Shown here piece after piece: positions 57,197 through 64,000 of a stretch of 64,000 bases of DNA. Below the pieces are notes generated by a model, which saw only the letters and a program-made list of their open reading frames with translations, was not told the origin of the DNA and ran no database searches. The number at the start of each line of letters is the position of its first letter. Position 1 is the stretch's first letter. A program made the position numbers and the translations under genes. The stretch is from Herbihabitans rhizosphaerae (GTDB lineage: Bacteria; Actinomycetota; Actinomycetes; Mycobacteriales; Pseudonocardiaceae), in NCBI RefSeq assembly GCF_004216555.1, contig NZ_SGWQ01000004.1, positions 434,001-498,000 of the forward strand. Reading direction: 5' to 3'.

Positions 57197-57652
57197 CGCG
57201 CCGAGCTTGAGCTTCATGCCGACGTGGCTGGCCACGAAGCCGAGCCGCTCGTAGAACCGGTGGGCGTCGCTCCTGGTGGCGTCGCTGGTGAGCTGGACGA
57301 TCGCGCAACCGCGCTGCCCGGCCTGCTCGACACACCACTTGATCAGCCGCTGGCCGAGGCCGGTGCCACGCTGGTCGGAGCGCACCCGAACGCCCTCGAT
57401 CGTGGCGCGGGTGGCACCGAGCCGGGACAGGCCGGTGGTGAAGGTCAACTGCAGGGTGCCGACCACCTCGCCGTTCGCCTCGGCCACCGCGAGCAACTGG
57501 TTCGGGTCGGAGTCGATCGCGGCGAACGCGTCGAGGTAGCGCGGGTCGCCGGGGCGCTCCCGGGCGGCGCCGAGGGGGTCGTCGGCCAGCATCGCCACGA
57601 TCGCCGGGATGTCGGCCGCCGTGGCGCGGCGAATCAGGTGCTCCTGCGTCAT
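57191..57652 (-). CDS. GNAT family N-acetyltransferase
   Basis: 153 residues from ATG 57652. MTQEHLIRRATAADIPAIVAML starts the fold; IEGVRVRSDQRGTGLGQRLIKW is the acetyl-CoA motif and DAHRFYERLGFVASHVGMKLKL the C-terminal strand pair, resembling the PhnO/YjgM-like small GNATs. Substrate unknown. Confidence 0.9.
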   Translation of the reverse strand: MTQEHLIRRATAADIPAIVAMLADDPLGAARERPGDPRYLDAFAAIDSDPNQLLAVAEANGEVVGTLQLTFTTGLSRLGATRATIEGVRVRSDQRGTGLGQRLIKWCVEQAGQRGCAIVQLTSDATRSDAHRFYERLGFVASHVGMKLKLGAS

Positions 57653-57740
57653 ACCCAGAGAATGCCACTGCGCGCCACCGCTTTCCGCGAGTTCACGTGC
57701 GAGTGGTTGACTGCTCACGGAACGCACCTACGGTCGGGAC

Positions 57741-58166
57741 ATGACCAACATCACTTCACGCGCAGCAAGGTCCGCCCTCGCCGTCCTCGTCGCGGTGCTC
57801 ACCGCACTCGGCCTCGGCACGGCGGCGTACGCCGACACCACGGTGCCCGCCGCGCCGGCCGCGGAGTGCGGAGACACGTCCGGATTCACGGTCGTCCCGT
57901 TGAGCCAGCTTCCCCCGGAGGCCACCGACACGGAGAAGCTGATCGAGACGGACGGCCCGTTCCCGTACCCGCAGGACGGCACGGTCTTCCAGAACCGCGA
58001 GGGCCTGCTGCCGCAATGTCCGTCCGAGTACTACCACGAGTACACGGTGAAGACGCCCGGCTCCGACGATCGGGGTGCGCGGCGGATCGTGACCGGTGAA
58101 GGCGGAGAGCACTTCTACACCAAGGATCACTACGAGACCTTCGTGCTGATCGACCGCGAACGCTGA
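57741..58166 (+). CDS. Secreted guanyl-specific ribonuclease, RNase Sa type
   Basis: 141 residues. A signal peptide (SALAVLVAVLTALGLGTAAYA) precedes a domain of about 96 residues nearly colinear with Streptomyces RNase Sa: LSQLPPEATDTEKLIETDGP, FPYPQDGTVFQNREGLLPQC, EYYHEYTVKTPG, RGARRIVTGEG, TKDHYETFVLI. The catalytic Glu (FQNREG), Arg (GARR) and His (DHYETF) are all present, so it should be active. Two cysteines match the conserved disulfide. No barstar-like inhibitor is adjacent; export may make one needless, or it lies elsewhere. Confidence 0.92.
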   Translation: MTNITSRAARSALAVLVAVLTALGLGTAAYADTTVPAAPAAECGDTSGFTVVPLSQLPPEATDTEKLIETDGPFPYPQDGTVFQNREGLLPQCPSEYYHEYTVKTPGSDDRGARRIVTGEGGEHFYTKDHYETFVLIDRER

Positions 58167-58229
58167 GCGGCGTGCCGATGGCTGGACACGCCCAGCGAGG
58201 TCCACCCGGTCGGGGGGCAGGCGATGCAC

Positions 58230-58261
58230 ACTGGTGCGCAGTGTTGACAGTGCGCACCAGT
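58230..58261. promoter_or_regulatory. 11-bp inverted repeat before the DivIVA-like gene
   Basis: ACTGGTGCGCA (58230-58240) and TGCGCACCAGT (58251-58261) are perfect inverted copies; the 10-nt centre contains TTGACA (58244-58249), a consensus -35 hexamer. It follows the RNase stop by 63 bp and precedes the DivIVA-like start by 28 bp. Both an operator over a promoter and a terminator (TTT follows) are possible; no good -10 is seen. Confidence 0.5.
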
Positions 58262-58289
58262 TTGTGTCACCGGGGTGGAGGAGTCTGAC

Positions 58290-59015
58290 GTGTATCGGGT
58301 GTTCGAGTCGCTCGACGAGCTCGTCACGATCGTTGAGGAGGCTCGGGGGGTTCCCATGACGTCGGGGTGTGTCGTGCCCCGGGGTGATGTCCTCGAGTTG
58401 CTCGACGAGGTCCGTGACGCACTGCCGCCCGAGATGGACGACGCGCAGGACGTCCTTGACCACAAGGCCGAGGTGATCGGCAAGGCCGAGCACCAGGCGC
58501 AGCAGACGGTCAGCAAGGCCAACTCCGAGTCGGAGCAGACGCTCGCGGAGGCCAAGGCGGAGGCGGAGCGGATCATCGCCGAAGCCAGGGCGCACGCCGA
58601 CCGGATGGTCGCCGACGCGCGCCAGGAGGCCGAGCGCACGGTGACCGCGGGCCGCGCCGAGTTCGACGAGTTGGTCGGGCGCTCGCGCACCGAGGCCGAG
58701 CGGATGACCCAGGCCGGGCGCGCGTCCTACGAGCGCGCGGTCGAGGAGGGGCGCGACGAGCAGGCGCGCCTGGTCTCGCAGACCGAGGTCGTGCAGGCAG
58801 CGCACCTGGAGTCGGCGCGCGTCCTGGACGCCACCTCGGCGGAGTCGGACCGCCAGCGCGCGGAGTGCGACAACTACGTGGACGGCAAGCTCGCCGAATT
58901 CGAGGAGCTGCTCGCCAAGACACTGCGCACGGTCGGTACCGGAAGGGTGCACCTGCGCGGCGGCTCGAACGGCGTGCACGCGGCCGCCGCGCCGTTCGAC
59001 TACGACGATCGCTGA
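58290..59015 (+). CDS. DivIVA-domain / coiled-coil protein
   Basis: 241 residues from GTG 58290 with GGTGGAGGAG upstream. An N-terminal segment (VYRVFESLDELVTIVEEARG, VPRGDVLELLDEVRDAL) is followed by a long charged coiled coil (about 50-210) with repeated AEAERIIAEARAHADRMVADA-type heptads. This is the Rv2927c-type protein (DivIVA-related 'alpha-helix-rich' protein) always found before DUF177, rpmF and rnc in actinobacteria. Function not established; a cell-envelope or division scaffold is suggested by sequence. Confidence 0.85.
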   Translation: MYRVFESLDELVTIVEEARGVPMTSGCVVPRGDVLELLDEVRDALPPEMDDAQDVLDHKAEVIGKAEHQAQQTVSKANSESEQTLAEAKAEAERIIAEARAHADRMVADARQEAERTVTAGRAEFDELVGRSRTEAERMTQAGRASYERAVEEGRDEQARLVSQTEVVQAAHLESARVLDATSAESDRQRAECDNYVDGKLAEFEELLAKTLRTVGTGRVHLRGGSNGVHAAAAPFDYDDR

Positions 59016-59123
59016 CGGGATTTCACCTGAGGCGGGTCGATCGCGTAAGCTGACCCGGTTGGCCGCACGGCAATCGCCAGTTCGCGGCGGGACCACACAA
59101 GCACAGGACACACTGAGTTCACC

Positions 59124-59711
59124 ATGTCTGAGCATCGGCACGGCACCACGCACCGGGTCGCCAACGGTCCGTGGGTCATCGACACCCGCGATCTGGGGCG
59201 CCGCCCGGGGTCCTCGCGCGCGCATCGCCGCACGCTGCCGGCGCCCGCCGGGCTGGGTCAGGCCGACGTGATCGCCGTTCCCGAGGGTGCCGACGTCGAG
59301 GTGGACCTGCTGCTGGAGTCGGTCATCGAGGGCGTGCTGGTGTCCGGCCCGGCGAGCGCGTCGGTCGCCGGCGAGTGCTCGCGGTGCCTCGACCCGATCT
59401 CCGACGAGATCGAGGTGCACGTCACCGAGCTGTTCGCCTACCCGGACAGCACCACCGAGGCGACGACCGACGAGGACGAGGTGTCCCACCTGGTCGACGA
59501 CAAGATCGATCTCGAGCCGCTGGTGCGCGACGCGATGGTGCTCGCGCTGCCACAGGTGCCGCTGTGCACGCCGGACTGCGCCGGGCTCTGCCCCGGATGC
59601 GGCGGCAAGTGGGCCGATCTCGAGCCCGATCACGGACATGAGACCATTGATCCTCGATGGGCCGCGCTGAAGCGGTTCAGCGAGGCTCGTGACAACCCTG
59701 AGGAGAAGTAG
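59124..59711 (+). CDS. YceD family protein (DUF177)
   Basis: 195 residues. The conserved core is [37 protein letters not shown] and FAYPD; the C-terminal [16 protein letters not shown] holds four cysteines likely binding zinc. DUF177 genes precede rpmF in most bacteria, and in plants and bacteria the protein is linked to 23S rRNA processing. rpmF starts 2 bp downstream. Confidence 0.93.
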   Translation: MSEHRHGTTHRVANGPWVIDTRDLGRRPGSSRAHRRTLPAPAGLGQADVIAVPEGADVEVDLLLESVIEGVLVSGPASASVAGECSRCLDPISDEIEVHVTELFAYPDSTTEATTDEDEVSHLVDDKIDLEPLVRDAMVLALPQVPLCTPDCAGLCPGCGGKWADLEPDHGHETIDPRWAALKRFSEARDNPEEK

Positions 59712-59713
59712 TC

Positions 59714-59896
59714 GTGGCCGTCCCGAAGCGGAAGATGTCGCGCTCGAACACGCGGTCGCGCCGCGCCCAGTGGAAGGCGAGTGCGCCGCACCTGGTCGAG
59801 TGCTCGAACCGGGCATGCCGCAAGCCGAAGCCCTCGCACGTCGCCTGCCCCACTTGCGGGCAGTACGACGGCCGCCAGGTCACCCAACCCGCCTGA
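59714..59896 (+). CDS. rpmF: 50S ribosomal protein L32
   Basis: 60 residues from GTG 59714. [21 protein letters not shown] is the L32 N-terminus; the four cysteines ([21 protein letters not shown]) make it the zinc-binding form. rnc follows after 10 bp. Confidence 0.98.
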   Translation: MAVPKRKMSRSNTRSRRAQWKASAPHLVECSNRACRKPKPSHVACPTCGQYDGRQVTQPA

Positions 59897-59906
59897 TTCC
59901 GGGCGC

Positions 59907-60659
59907 ATGGGGGGAAAGGCGACCAGGGGTCCCACGGTTGATCCCGGTTCGTTGCTCGAAGCGCTCGGCGTCCAGCTCGACACCGAGTTGCTCACCCTTG
60001 CGCTGACGCACCGTTCCTACGCCTACGAGAACGGCGGCCTGCCGCCGAACGAGCGGCTGGAGTTCCTCGGCGACGCCGTGCTCGGCCTGGTGGTGACCGA
60101 TCACCTGTACCGCACGCACCCCGAGCTGCCCGAGGGCCAGCTCGCCAAGCTGCGCGCGAGCGTGGTCAACATGCACGCGCTGGCCGGTGTCGCGCGCGCG
60201 CTCGGTGACGGTGGTCTCGGCACGCACCTGCTGCTCGGCAAGGGCGAGGAGCTGACCGGCGGCCGGGACAAGGCGAGCATCCTGGCCGACGGCATGGAGG
60301 CCGTGATCGGCGCGGTGTACCTGGCGCACGGCATCGACACCGCGCGCGATCTGGTGCACCGGCTGTTCGACCCGCTGCTGGCCGAGGCGCCGCTGCGGGG
60401 CGCCGGCCTGGACTGGAAGACGAGTCTCCAGGAGCTGACCGCGTCGGCCGGCCTCGGCGTGCCCGAGTACCGGGTGACCGAGGAGGGGCCGGACCACCGC
60501 AAGGAGTTCTCCGCGACCGTGCTGGTCGGCGGGCAGCCCTACGGCGGCGGTGACGGCAGCACGAAGAAGGAAGCCGAGCAGAAGGCGGCCGAGATCGCCT
60601 GGCGCACGCTGTCCGAGCAGGTCAAGGCCGACGCCAAGAAGGACGACGTCGAGGACTGA
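59907..60659 (+). CDS. rnc: Ribonuclease III
   Basis: 250 residues, ATG at 59907. The RNase III signature [16 protein letters not shown] (catalytic Glu and Asp) and the second acidic site [12 protein letters not shown] are intact; a dsRNA-binding domain occupies about 175-245 ([33 protein letters not shown]). It processes rRNA precursors and structured mRNAs. In the operon rpmF-rnc-mutM. Confidence 0.97.
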   Translation: MGGKATRGPTVDPGSLLEALGVQLDTELLTLALTHRSYAYENGGLPPNERLEFLGDAVLGLVVTDHLYRTHPELPEGQLAKLRASVVNMHALAGVARALGDGGLGTHLLLGKGEELTGGRDKASILADGMEAVIGAVYLAHGIDTARDLVHRLFDPLLAEAPLRGAGLDWKTSLQELTASAGLGVPEYRVTEEGPDHRKEFSATVLVGGQPYGGGDGSTKKEAEQKAAEIAWRTLSEQVKADAKKDDVED

Positions 60660-60692
60660 CCGGTTGTCGGTGCTCAGGGAGAGAATGCCCGC

Positions 60693-61553
60693 GTGCCTGA
60701 ACTTCCCGAGGTCGAAGTGGTGCGCCGCGGTCTCGAGGCGCATGTCGTCGGCCGGCTGATCACCAGCGTCGAGGTGCTGCATCCGAGGGCGATCCGCCGC
60801 CACATCGCCGGCGACATCGACTTCGCCGCGCGTCTGGCCGGTCAGACGATCACCGCGGCTCGCCGCCGCGGCAAGTACCTCTGGGCCGATCTCGACGGTG
60901 ACGCCGCGATGCTGGCGCACCTCGGCATGAGCGGCCAGATGCTGATCCGGGACGGCGACGCGCCGGACGAGAAGCACCTGCGCGTGCGGCTGCGCTTCGC
61001 CGACGGCGGGCCGCAGCTGCGGTTCGTGGACCAGCGCACGTTCGGCGGACTGTCCATCGAGGACACCGTCGAGGTCGACGGGACCGTGCTGCCGGTGCCG
61101 GTCGCGCACATCGCGCGCGACCCCATGGACCCGGCCTTCGATCTGCCGGCGACCGTGAAAGCCTTGCGGCGCAAGCGAACCGAGGTCAAGCGCGCGCTGC
61201 TGGACCAGAACCTGATCTCCGGCATCGGCAACATCTACGCCGACGAGGCACTCTGGCGGGCCAAGCTGCACTGGGCCCGGCCGACCGAGAAGTTGCCCGC
61301 CGCGAAGGCCACCGAGGTACTCGCGCACGCCGCCGACGTGATGCGCGAGGCGCTCGGCCAGGGCGGCACCTCGTTCGACGCGCTGTACGTCAACGTCAAC
61401 GGCGAGTCCGGCTACTTCGACCGCTCGCTCGCGGTCTACGGCCAGGAGGGCCTGCCGTGCGGGCGCTGCGGCAGCCCCATCCGCCGCGAGCCGTTCATGA
61501 ACCGCTCGTCCTACTCCTGCCCCCGCTGCCAACGCCGGCCCCACACCCGCTGA
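60693..61553 (+). CDS. mutM: Formamidopyrimidine-DNA glycosylase
   Basis: 286 residues, GTG start. Pro2-Glu3 ([13 protein letters not shown]) are the catalytic N-terminus; K in [12 protein letters not shown]-type loop, helix-2-turn-helix [22 protein letters not shown], and a C-terminal zinc finger [15 protein letters not shown] to CPRCQR. It excises 8-oxoguanine from DNA, complementing mutT1 in the same window. Confidence 0.97.
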   Translation: MPELPEVEVVRRGLEAHVVGRLITSVEVLHPRAIRRHIAGDIDFAARLAGQTITAARRRGKYLWADLDGDAAMLAHLGMSGQMLIRDGDAPDEKHLRVRLRFADGGPQLRFVDQRTFGGLSIEDTVEVDGTVLPVPVAHIARDPMDPAFDLPATVKALRRKRTEVKRALLDQNLISGIGNIYADEALWRAKLHWARPTEKLPAAKATEVLAHAADVMREALGQGGTSFDALYVNVNGESGYFDRSLAVYGQEGLPCGRCGSPIRREPFMNRSSYSCPRCQRRPHTR

Positions 61554-61600
61554 ACACCCGCTGACCATCCAGCCGTTCGATCGCCAGGGGTGCTGTGCGC

Positions 61601-61623
61601 GGTACTGTGCAATGTGTAGTACC
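61601..61623. promoter_or_regulatory. Palindromic operator upstream of padR
   Basis: GGTACT-N11-AGTACC (61601-61623) is a perfect inverted repeat 26 bp before the PadR start, in the usual place for autoregulation. The GTACT-type half-site is reminiscent of the ATGT/ACAT operators of PadR proteins but not identical. Confidence 0.6.
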
Positions 61624-61649
61624 GTCGTTCGCGCACTAACGGAGGTGGG

Positions 61650-61973
61650 ATGGATACCAGCCAGCTGCTCAAAGGGGTGCTCGACCTGGCGGTGCTCGCG
61701 GTGCTGCGGGACAAGGACGGCTACGGCTACGACGTGCTCCGCCGGTTGCGCCACGGCGCGCTCACCGAGATCGGAGACGCCTCGGTGTACGGCACCCTGC
61801 GCAGGCTTTACCGCGCGGGCCTCCTCACTTCCTACGTTCAGCCGAGCGAGGAAGGCCCGCACCGCAAGTACTACAGCCTCAACGAACTCGGCAGGCAGCG
61901 GTTGGCCGAATCGACGAAGACGTGGCGTGAGTTCGCCGCGTCACTGGACGAACTGATCGGGGAGAGCGAATGA
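61650..61973 (+). CDS. PadR family transcriptional regulator
   Basis: 107 residues, ATG with GGAGGTGGG. The winged helix has QLLKGVLDLAVLAVLRDKDGYGYDVL, the wing follows EGPHRKYYSLNELGRQRL. Short PadR-s2 type. Paired with a HAAS-domain membrane protein with a 4-bp overlap (ATGA), a combination in which the membrane protein is thought to signal to or be controlled by PadR. The palindrome at 61601 is the likely operator. Confidence 0.93.
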   Translation: MDTSQLLKGVLDLAVLAVLRDKDGYGYDVLRRLRHGALTEIGDASVYGTLRRLYRAGLLTSYVQPSEEGPHRKYYSLNELGRQRLAESTKTWREFAASLDELIGESE

Positions 61974-63076
61974 ACTCGTCCACTGTGGACACCGTGGAAA
62001 GCTATGTCGACGCGCTCAAGAAAGCGCTGAGCGATCTTCCGTCGTCGGAGGTGGAGGAGATCCTGGACGACGTCCGGCCGCAACTGGTCGACGTCGCGGC
62101 GGAGCTGCCGACGATCGAGGCGATGACGGAAAGGCTTGGCACGCCTGAGAAGTACGCCGCCGAGCTCCGCGCGGCCGCCGGCTACCCGAACACCGCCGCG
62201 ACCGCTTCGGCGGACTGGAGTGCGCGGCTCGCCGTGCTCGGTCTGCTCATCGGTGTCGGCTCGGTACTACTGGGTGGAATCTATCTCGGCCTGGTCTGGT
62301 TCAGGATGTTCACGCGCATCAGCCCACTCGGCGAGGCCGAGCGGACGATGGTGCTCGCGGTGATCGCCGCCGGTCTGACGGTGCTGGCGATCACGGTGGT
62401 ATTCGTTCGCGGGAACGGCCGCATGGCCAGGATCGCCGCGCTGCCGGGCCTGCGGCGGGCCACGTCGGCGCTCGACGACGCGGATCATCCGATCGGCGGC
62501 TACCTTCGCTCGTTGCAGCCAGGTTGGTGGCTGGTCCGCGCACTGGCGATGGTCGCGGTCGTGTCGCTTCCGGTCAGCACCTTCGGCTCACCGGTCGCGT
62601 GGGCGTGCACGATCGTGCTCGTCGGGTTGCTCGCCCTGCCCGGGTCGGTGTACTTCGGCAAGCGGGCCGCCAGGAACCGGCGGTCACCATGGCTGGCGAT
62701 AACGGCGAACGCATTGATCGTGGGCATTCTCCTGACCGGTGTGTTCGTTGTTTTCAAGCAGGCGAGCCAGGGACCCGCGGTCGTGTACTCCGCGCGCGGG
62801 CTCACCCACGACGGCGTGGACACCCACAATCTCTACGCGTTCGACGGAAGCGGTCGTCCGATCCCGGACTTCTATCTGTACGACCAGAACGGCAAGCCGA
62901 TCAACGCGCGGCACGAGGTGTGCGGCCCGTGGGGCATGCCGAAGGTCGAGGAGCGCACCGACAACCGGTTCCCGCGTAACAAGGTCACCTTCGACAGCCG
63001 CGTCGCGCGCAGTTGCCGGGAGATTCCGGGCGTTCCGTTCTCGGTCGCGCTGCCGAACTCGTCGCCGCCGCGCTGA
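61970..63076 (+). CDS. HAAS-domain membrane protein
   Basis: 368 residues. The N-terminal about 70 residues (ESYVDALKKALSDLPSSEVEEILDDVRPQL, ERLGTPEKYAAELRA) are the HAAS signaling helix bundle (DUF1700-like). Then about six hydrophobic segments from residue 85 to 260 and a C-terminal soluble part of about 110 residues with two cysteines (HEVCGPWG, VARSCREI). Translationally coupled to the PadR gene. Function unknown; the tail has no motif I know. Confidence 0.85.
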   Translation: MNSSTVDTVESYVDALKKALSDLPSSEVEEILDDVRPQLVDVAAELPTIEAMTERLGTPEKYAAELRAAAGYPNTAATASADWSARLAVLGLLIGVGSVLLGGIYLGLVWFRMFTRISPLGEAERTMVLAVIAAGLTVLAITVVFVRGNGRMARIAALPGLRRATSALDDADHPIGGYLRSLQPGWWLVRALAMVAVVSLPVSTFGSPVAWACTIVLVGLLALPGSVYFGKRAARNRRSPWLAITANALIVGILLTGVFVVFKQASQGPAVVYSARGLTHDGVDTHNLYAFDGSGRPIPDFYLYDQNGKPINARHEVCGPWGMPKVEERTDNRFPRNKVTFDSRVARSCREIPGVPFSVALPNSSPPR

Positions 63077-63294
63077 TCGGAGACGGCGGTCACCTGACCG
63101 TCATGAATCGCTCGTCCTGTTACGCACCAATCCAGGTCGCGTACGCCGACAGCTCAGATGAGGGACGGCGCTGCGCCTGCAACAGCGCGGTGACGGTGTC
63201 GCGAGCAAGTGGATGGCGGCGCGCCTGTCCGGGTGCGACTCGGCGCGCTTCCCGCAGCGCGTCCAACGCAAGGTGCGTCGCAGGAGGACGCGTT

Positions 63295-63852
63295 GTGTAT
63301 CTGATTCGCCCCGCCGAGCCGGCCGATCGCGCAGCGGTCGAGGCCCTGGTCCGCGCGCGGTCCGCCTGGATGCGTGATCACGGGCTCGGCCGCTGGCGCG
63401 GCTGGGAGCACTCCGCTCGGGCACTCGCCGACCAGATCGCCGAGCCGGACTGGCCGGTGTGGGTGCTGGTCGACCCGGCCGGTGACCTGATCGGTGTCAC
63501 CACGACGGACGAGACGCCGCACCTCGGCTGGACCGAGCACGAACGCGCCGAGCCCGCGATCTTCCTCCAGTCCACCGTCACCCACCCGGACCACGCCGGC
63601 CAATCGCTGGGCATGGTCATCGCCTTCTGGGCGCTCGATCGTGCCGCACGCCTCGGACAGCGGTGGGTGCGCCGCGGCGTCCTCACCGACCAACACGGCG
63701 GCAACCTCGGCCTCATCGCCTACTACCGCCGCCAAGGCTGGCGAGTCGTGCGCACCATCCCGCATCCACGCAAACCACAGATCACCGTGTGGTCACTCGC
63801 ACGTCCGGCCGCGCGTCAACCCGATCTCGACAGGGTCGTGGCCGAGAACTAG
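63295..63852 (+). CDS. GNAT family N-acetyltransferase
   Basis: 185 residues from GTG 63295 with AGGAGG upstream; the open frame further 5' has no ribosome-binding site. VYLIRPAEPADRAAVEALVRAR starts the domain; STVTHPDHAGQSLGMVIAFWALD is a degenerate acetyl-CoA motif (Q/R-x-x-G-x replaced by A-G-Q-S-L-G) and GLIAYYRRQGWRVVRT the last strands. Substrate unknown. The 217 bp before it contain no recognisable gene. Confidence 0.8.
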   Translation: MYLIRPAEPADRAAVEALVRARSAWMRDHGLGRWRGWEHSARALADQIAEPDWPVWVLVDPAGDLIGVTTTDETPHLGWTEHERAEPAIFLQSTVTHPDHAGQSLGMVIAFWALDRAARLGQRWVRRGVLTDQHGGNLGLIAYYRRQGWRVVRTIPHPRKPQITVWSLARPAARQPDLDRVVAEN

Positions 63853-63862
63853 GAGACCGCTG

Positions 63863-64000
63863 TCACCTGGCGCGTCAGGATCGCGTCAAGGGCGTGAGAG
63901 GGCGGTATCAAGGAACCGTCAGGCACCCTCAAGCTGGGCATTTACGGGTGCACGATCTTCTGGTCCGGGCCGCCATGGGGGCGGTCCACCCAGAGGGGAG
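63863..64000 (+). promoter_or_regulatory. Phased TCARG repeat array before an off-window gene
   Basis: TCARG pentamers start at 63875, 63886, 63908, 63919 and 63929, with a degenerate AGAGG at 63897 and TCACC at 63863, i.e. steps of 10-12 bp. Such helically phased direct repeats are the usual binding site of OmpR/PhoB-type response regulators. The window ends with AGAGGGGAG, a strong ribosome-binding site, so a plus-strand gene starts within a few bases of the right edge. Confidence 0.55.

Noticed and set aside
58167-58289. Barstar inhibitor gene next to the RNase
   Set aside because: The gap is too short and has no suitable frame; the next gene is a DivIVA-like coiled coil.
63077-63294. Small gene before the last acetyltransferase
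   Set aside because: Open frames are short, Arg-rich and without ribosome-binding site or recognisable sequence.

Overview
The window is 64 kb of high-GC DNA from an actinomycete. GTG and TTG starts are frequent, genes are tightly packed, and the gene set includes fbiD, an AfsR-type regulator, NdgR-like and P450/ferredoxin genes, 13E12-type HNH genes and FilP-like coiled coils. From memory, the gene order matches the Mycobacterium tuberculosis block from leuC/leuD/hupB/mutT1/ppk1/fbiD/gpsA/ddlA to thiL/ung/recG, then pyruvate carboxylase, rsmD, coaD, DUF177, rpmF, rnc and fpg. I infer a filamentous member of the Pseudonocardiales; the genus cannot be read from the sequence.

Layout. 1-3960: tail of an esterase, then an accessory oxidoreductase, ferredoxin and P450 cluster divergent from a TetR gene. 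3962-7956: ndgR-like regulator, leuCD and a long-tailed HU gene. 8014-12814: an insertion between hupB and mutT1 (degraded repeat element, AfsR-type regulator, a relic of the mutT1 3' end, a LuxR-type gene and an aldo/keto reductase). 12790-21479: mutT1, ppk, an exported LVIVD protein, a frameshifted 13E12 gene, fbiD, plsC and gpsA. 21480-24872: decayed gene, 22-bp tandem repeats, a Cys-codon leader peptide in front of cysteine dioxygenase, a small MITE-like element, and a flavin-binding protein divergent from a MocR regulator. 24884-36425: ddl, DUF3515, a Lrp-type domain, thiL, GNAT, two tandem M28 aminopeptidases, gamma-carbonic anhydrase, ung, rpmB, a DAK2 kinase and recG. 36443-44652: FilP/Scy-like coiled coil, MMPL transporter, intact 13E12 gene, Ser/Thr kinase and a lipoprotein. 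44775-57196: pyruvate carboxylase, subtilase, arginase-family enzyme, adenylate cyclase, HelD-like ATPase, SDR, rsmD and coaD. 57191-64000: GNAT, secreted RNase Sa-type enzyme, DivIVA-like protein, DUF177, rpmF, rnc, mutM, PadR/HAAS pair, GNAT, and an upstream region for a gene starting just beyond the window.

Functionally, the conserved backbone covers leucine synthesis, nucleoid structure, nucleotide sanitation and base-excision repair (mutT1, ung, mutM, recG), polyphosphate, glycerolipid and F420 precursors, cell wall (ddl), cofactors (thiL, coaD), ribosome and rRNA genes (rpmB, rpmF, rnc, rsmD) and anaplerosis (pyc). The accessory genes sit between these conserved pairs.

The least explained signals are: a 191-bp element with terminal inverted repeats and an 8-bp direct repeat inserted where two convergent genes share a TTAA stop; the relic of the mutT1 3' end marking the edge of an inserted cassette; a 13-bp palindrome GTCCACWGTGGAC with ten exact copies, mostly inside genes and always read as Ser-Thr-Val-Asp with a rare Thr codon; a Cys leader peptide ahead of cysteine dioxygenase; and a phased TCARG repeat array at the right edge. 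No tRNA, rRNA, CRISPR array, prophage or biosynthetic gene cluster was seen.
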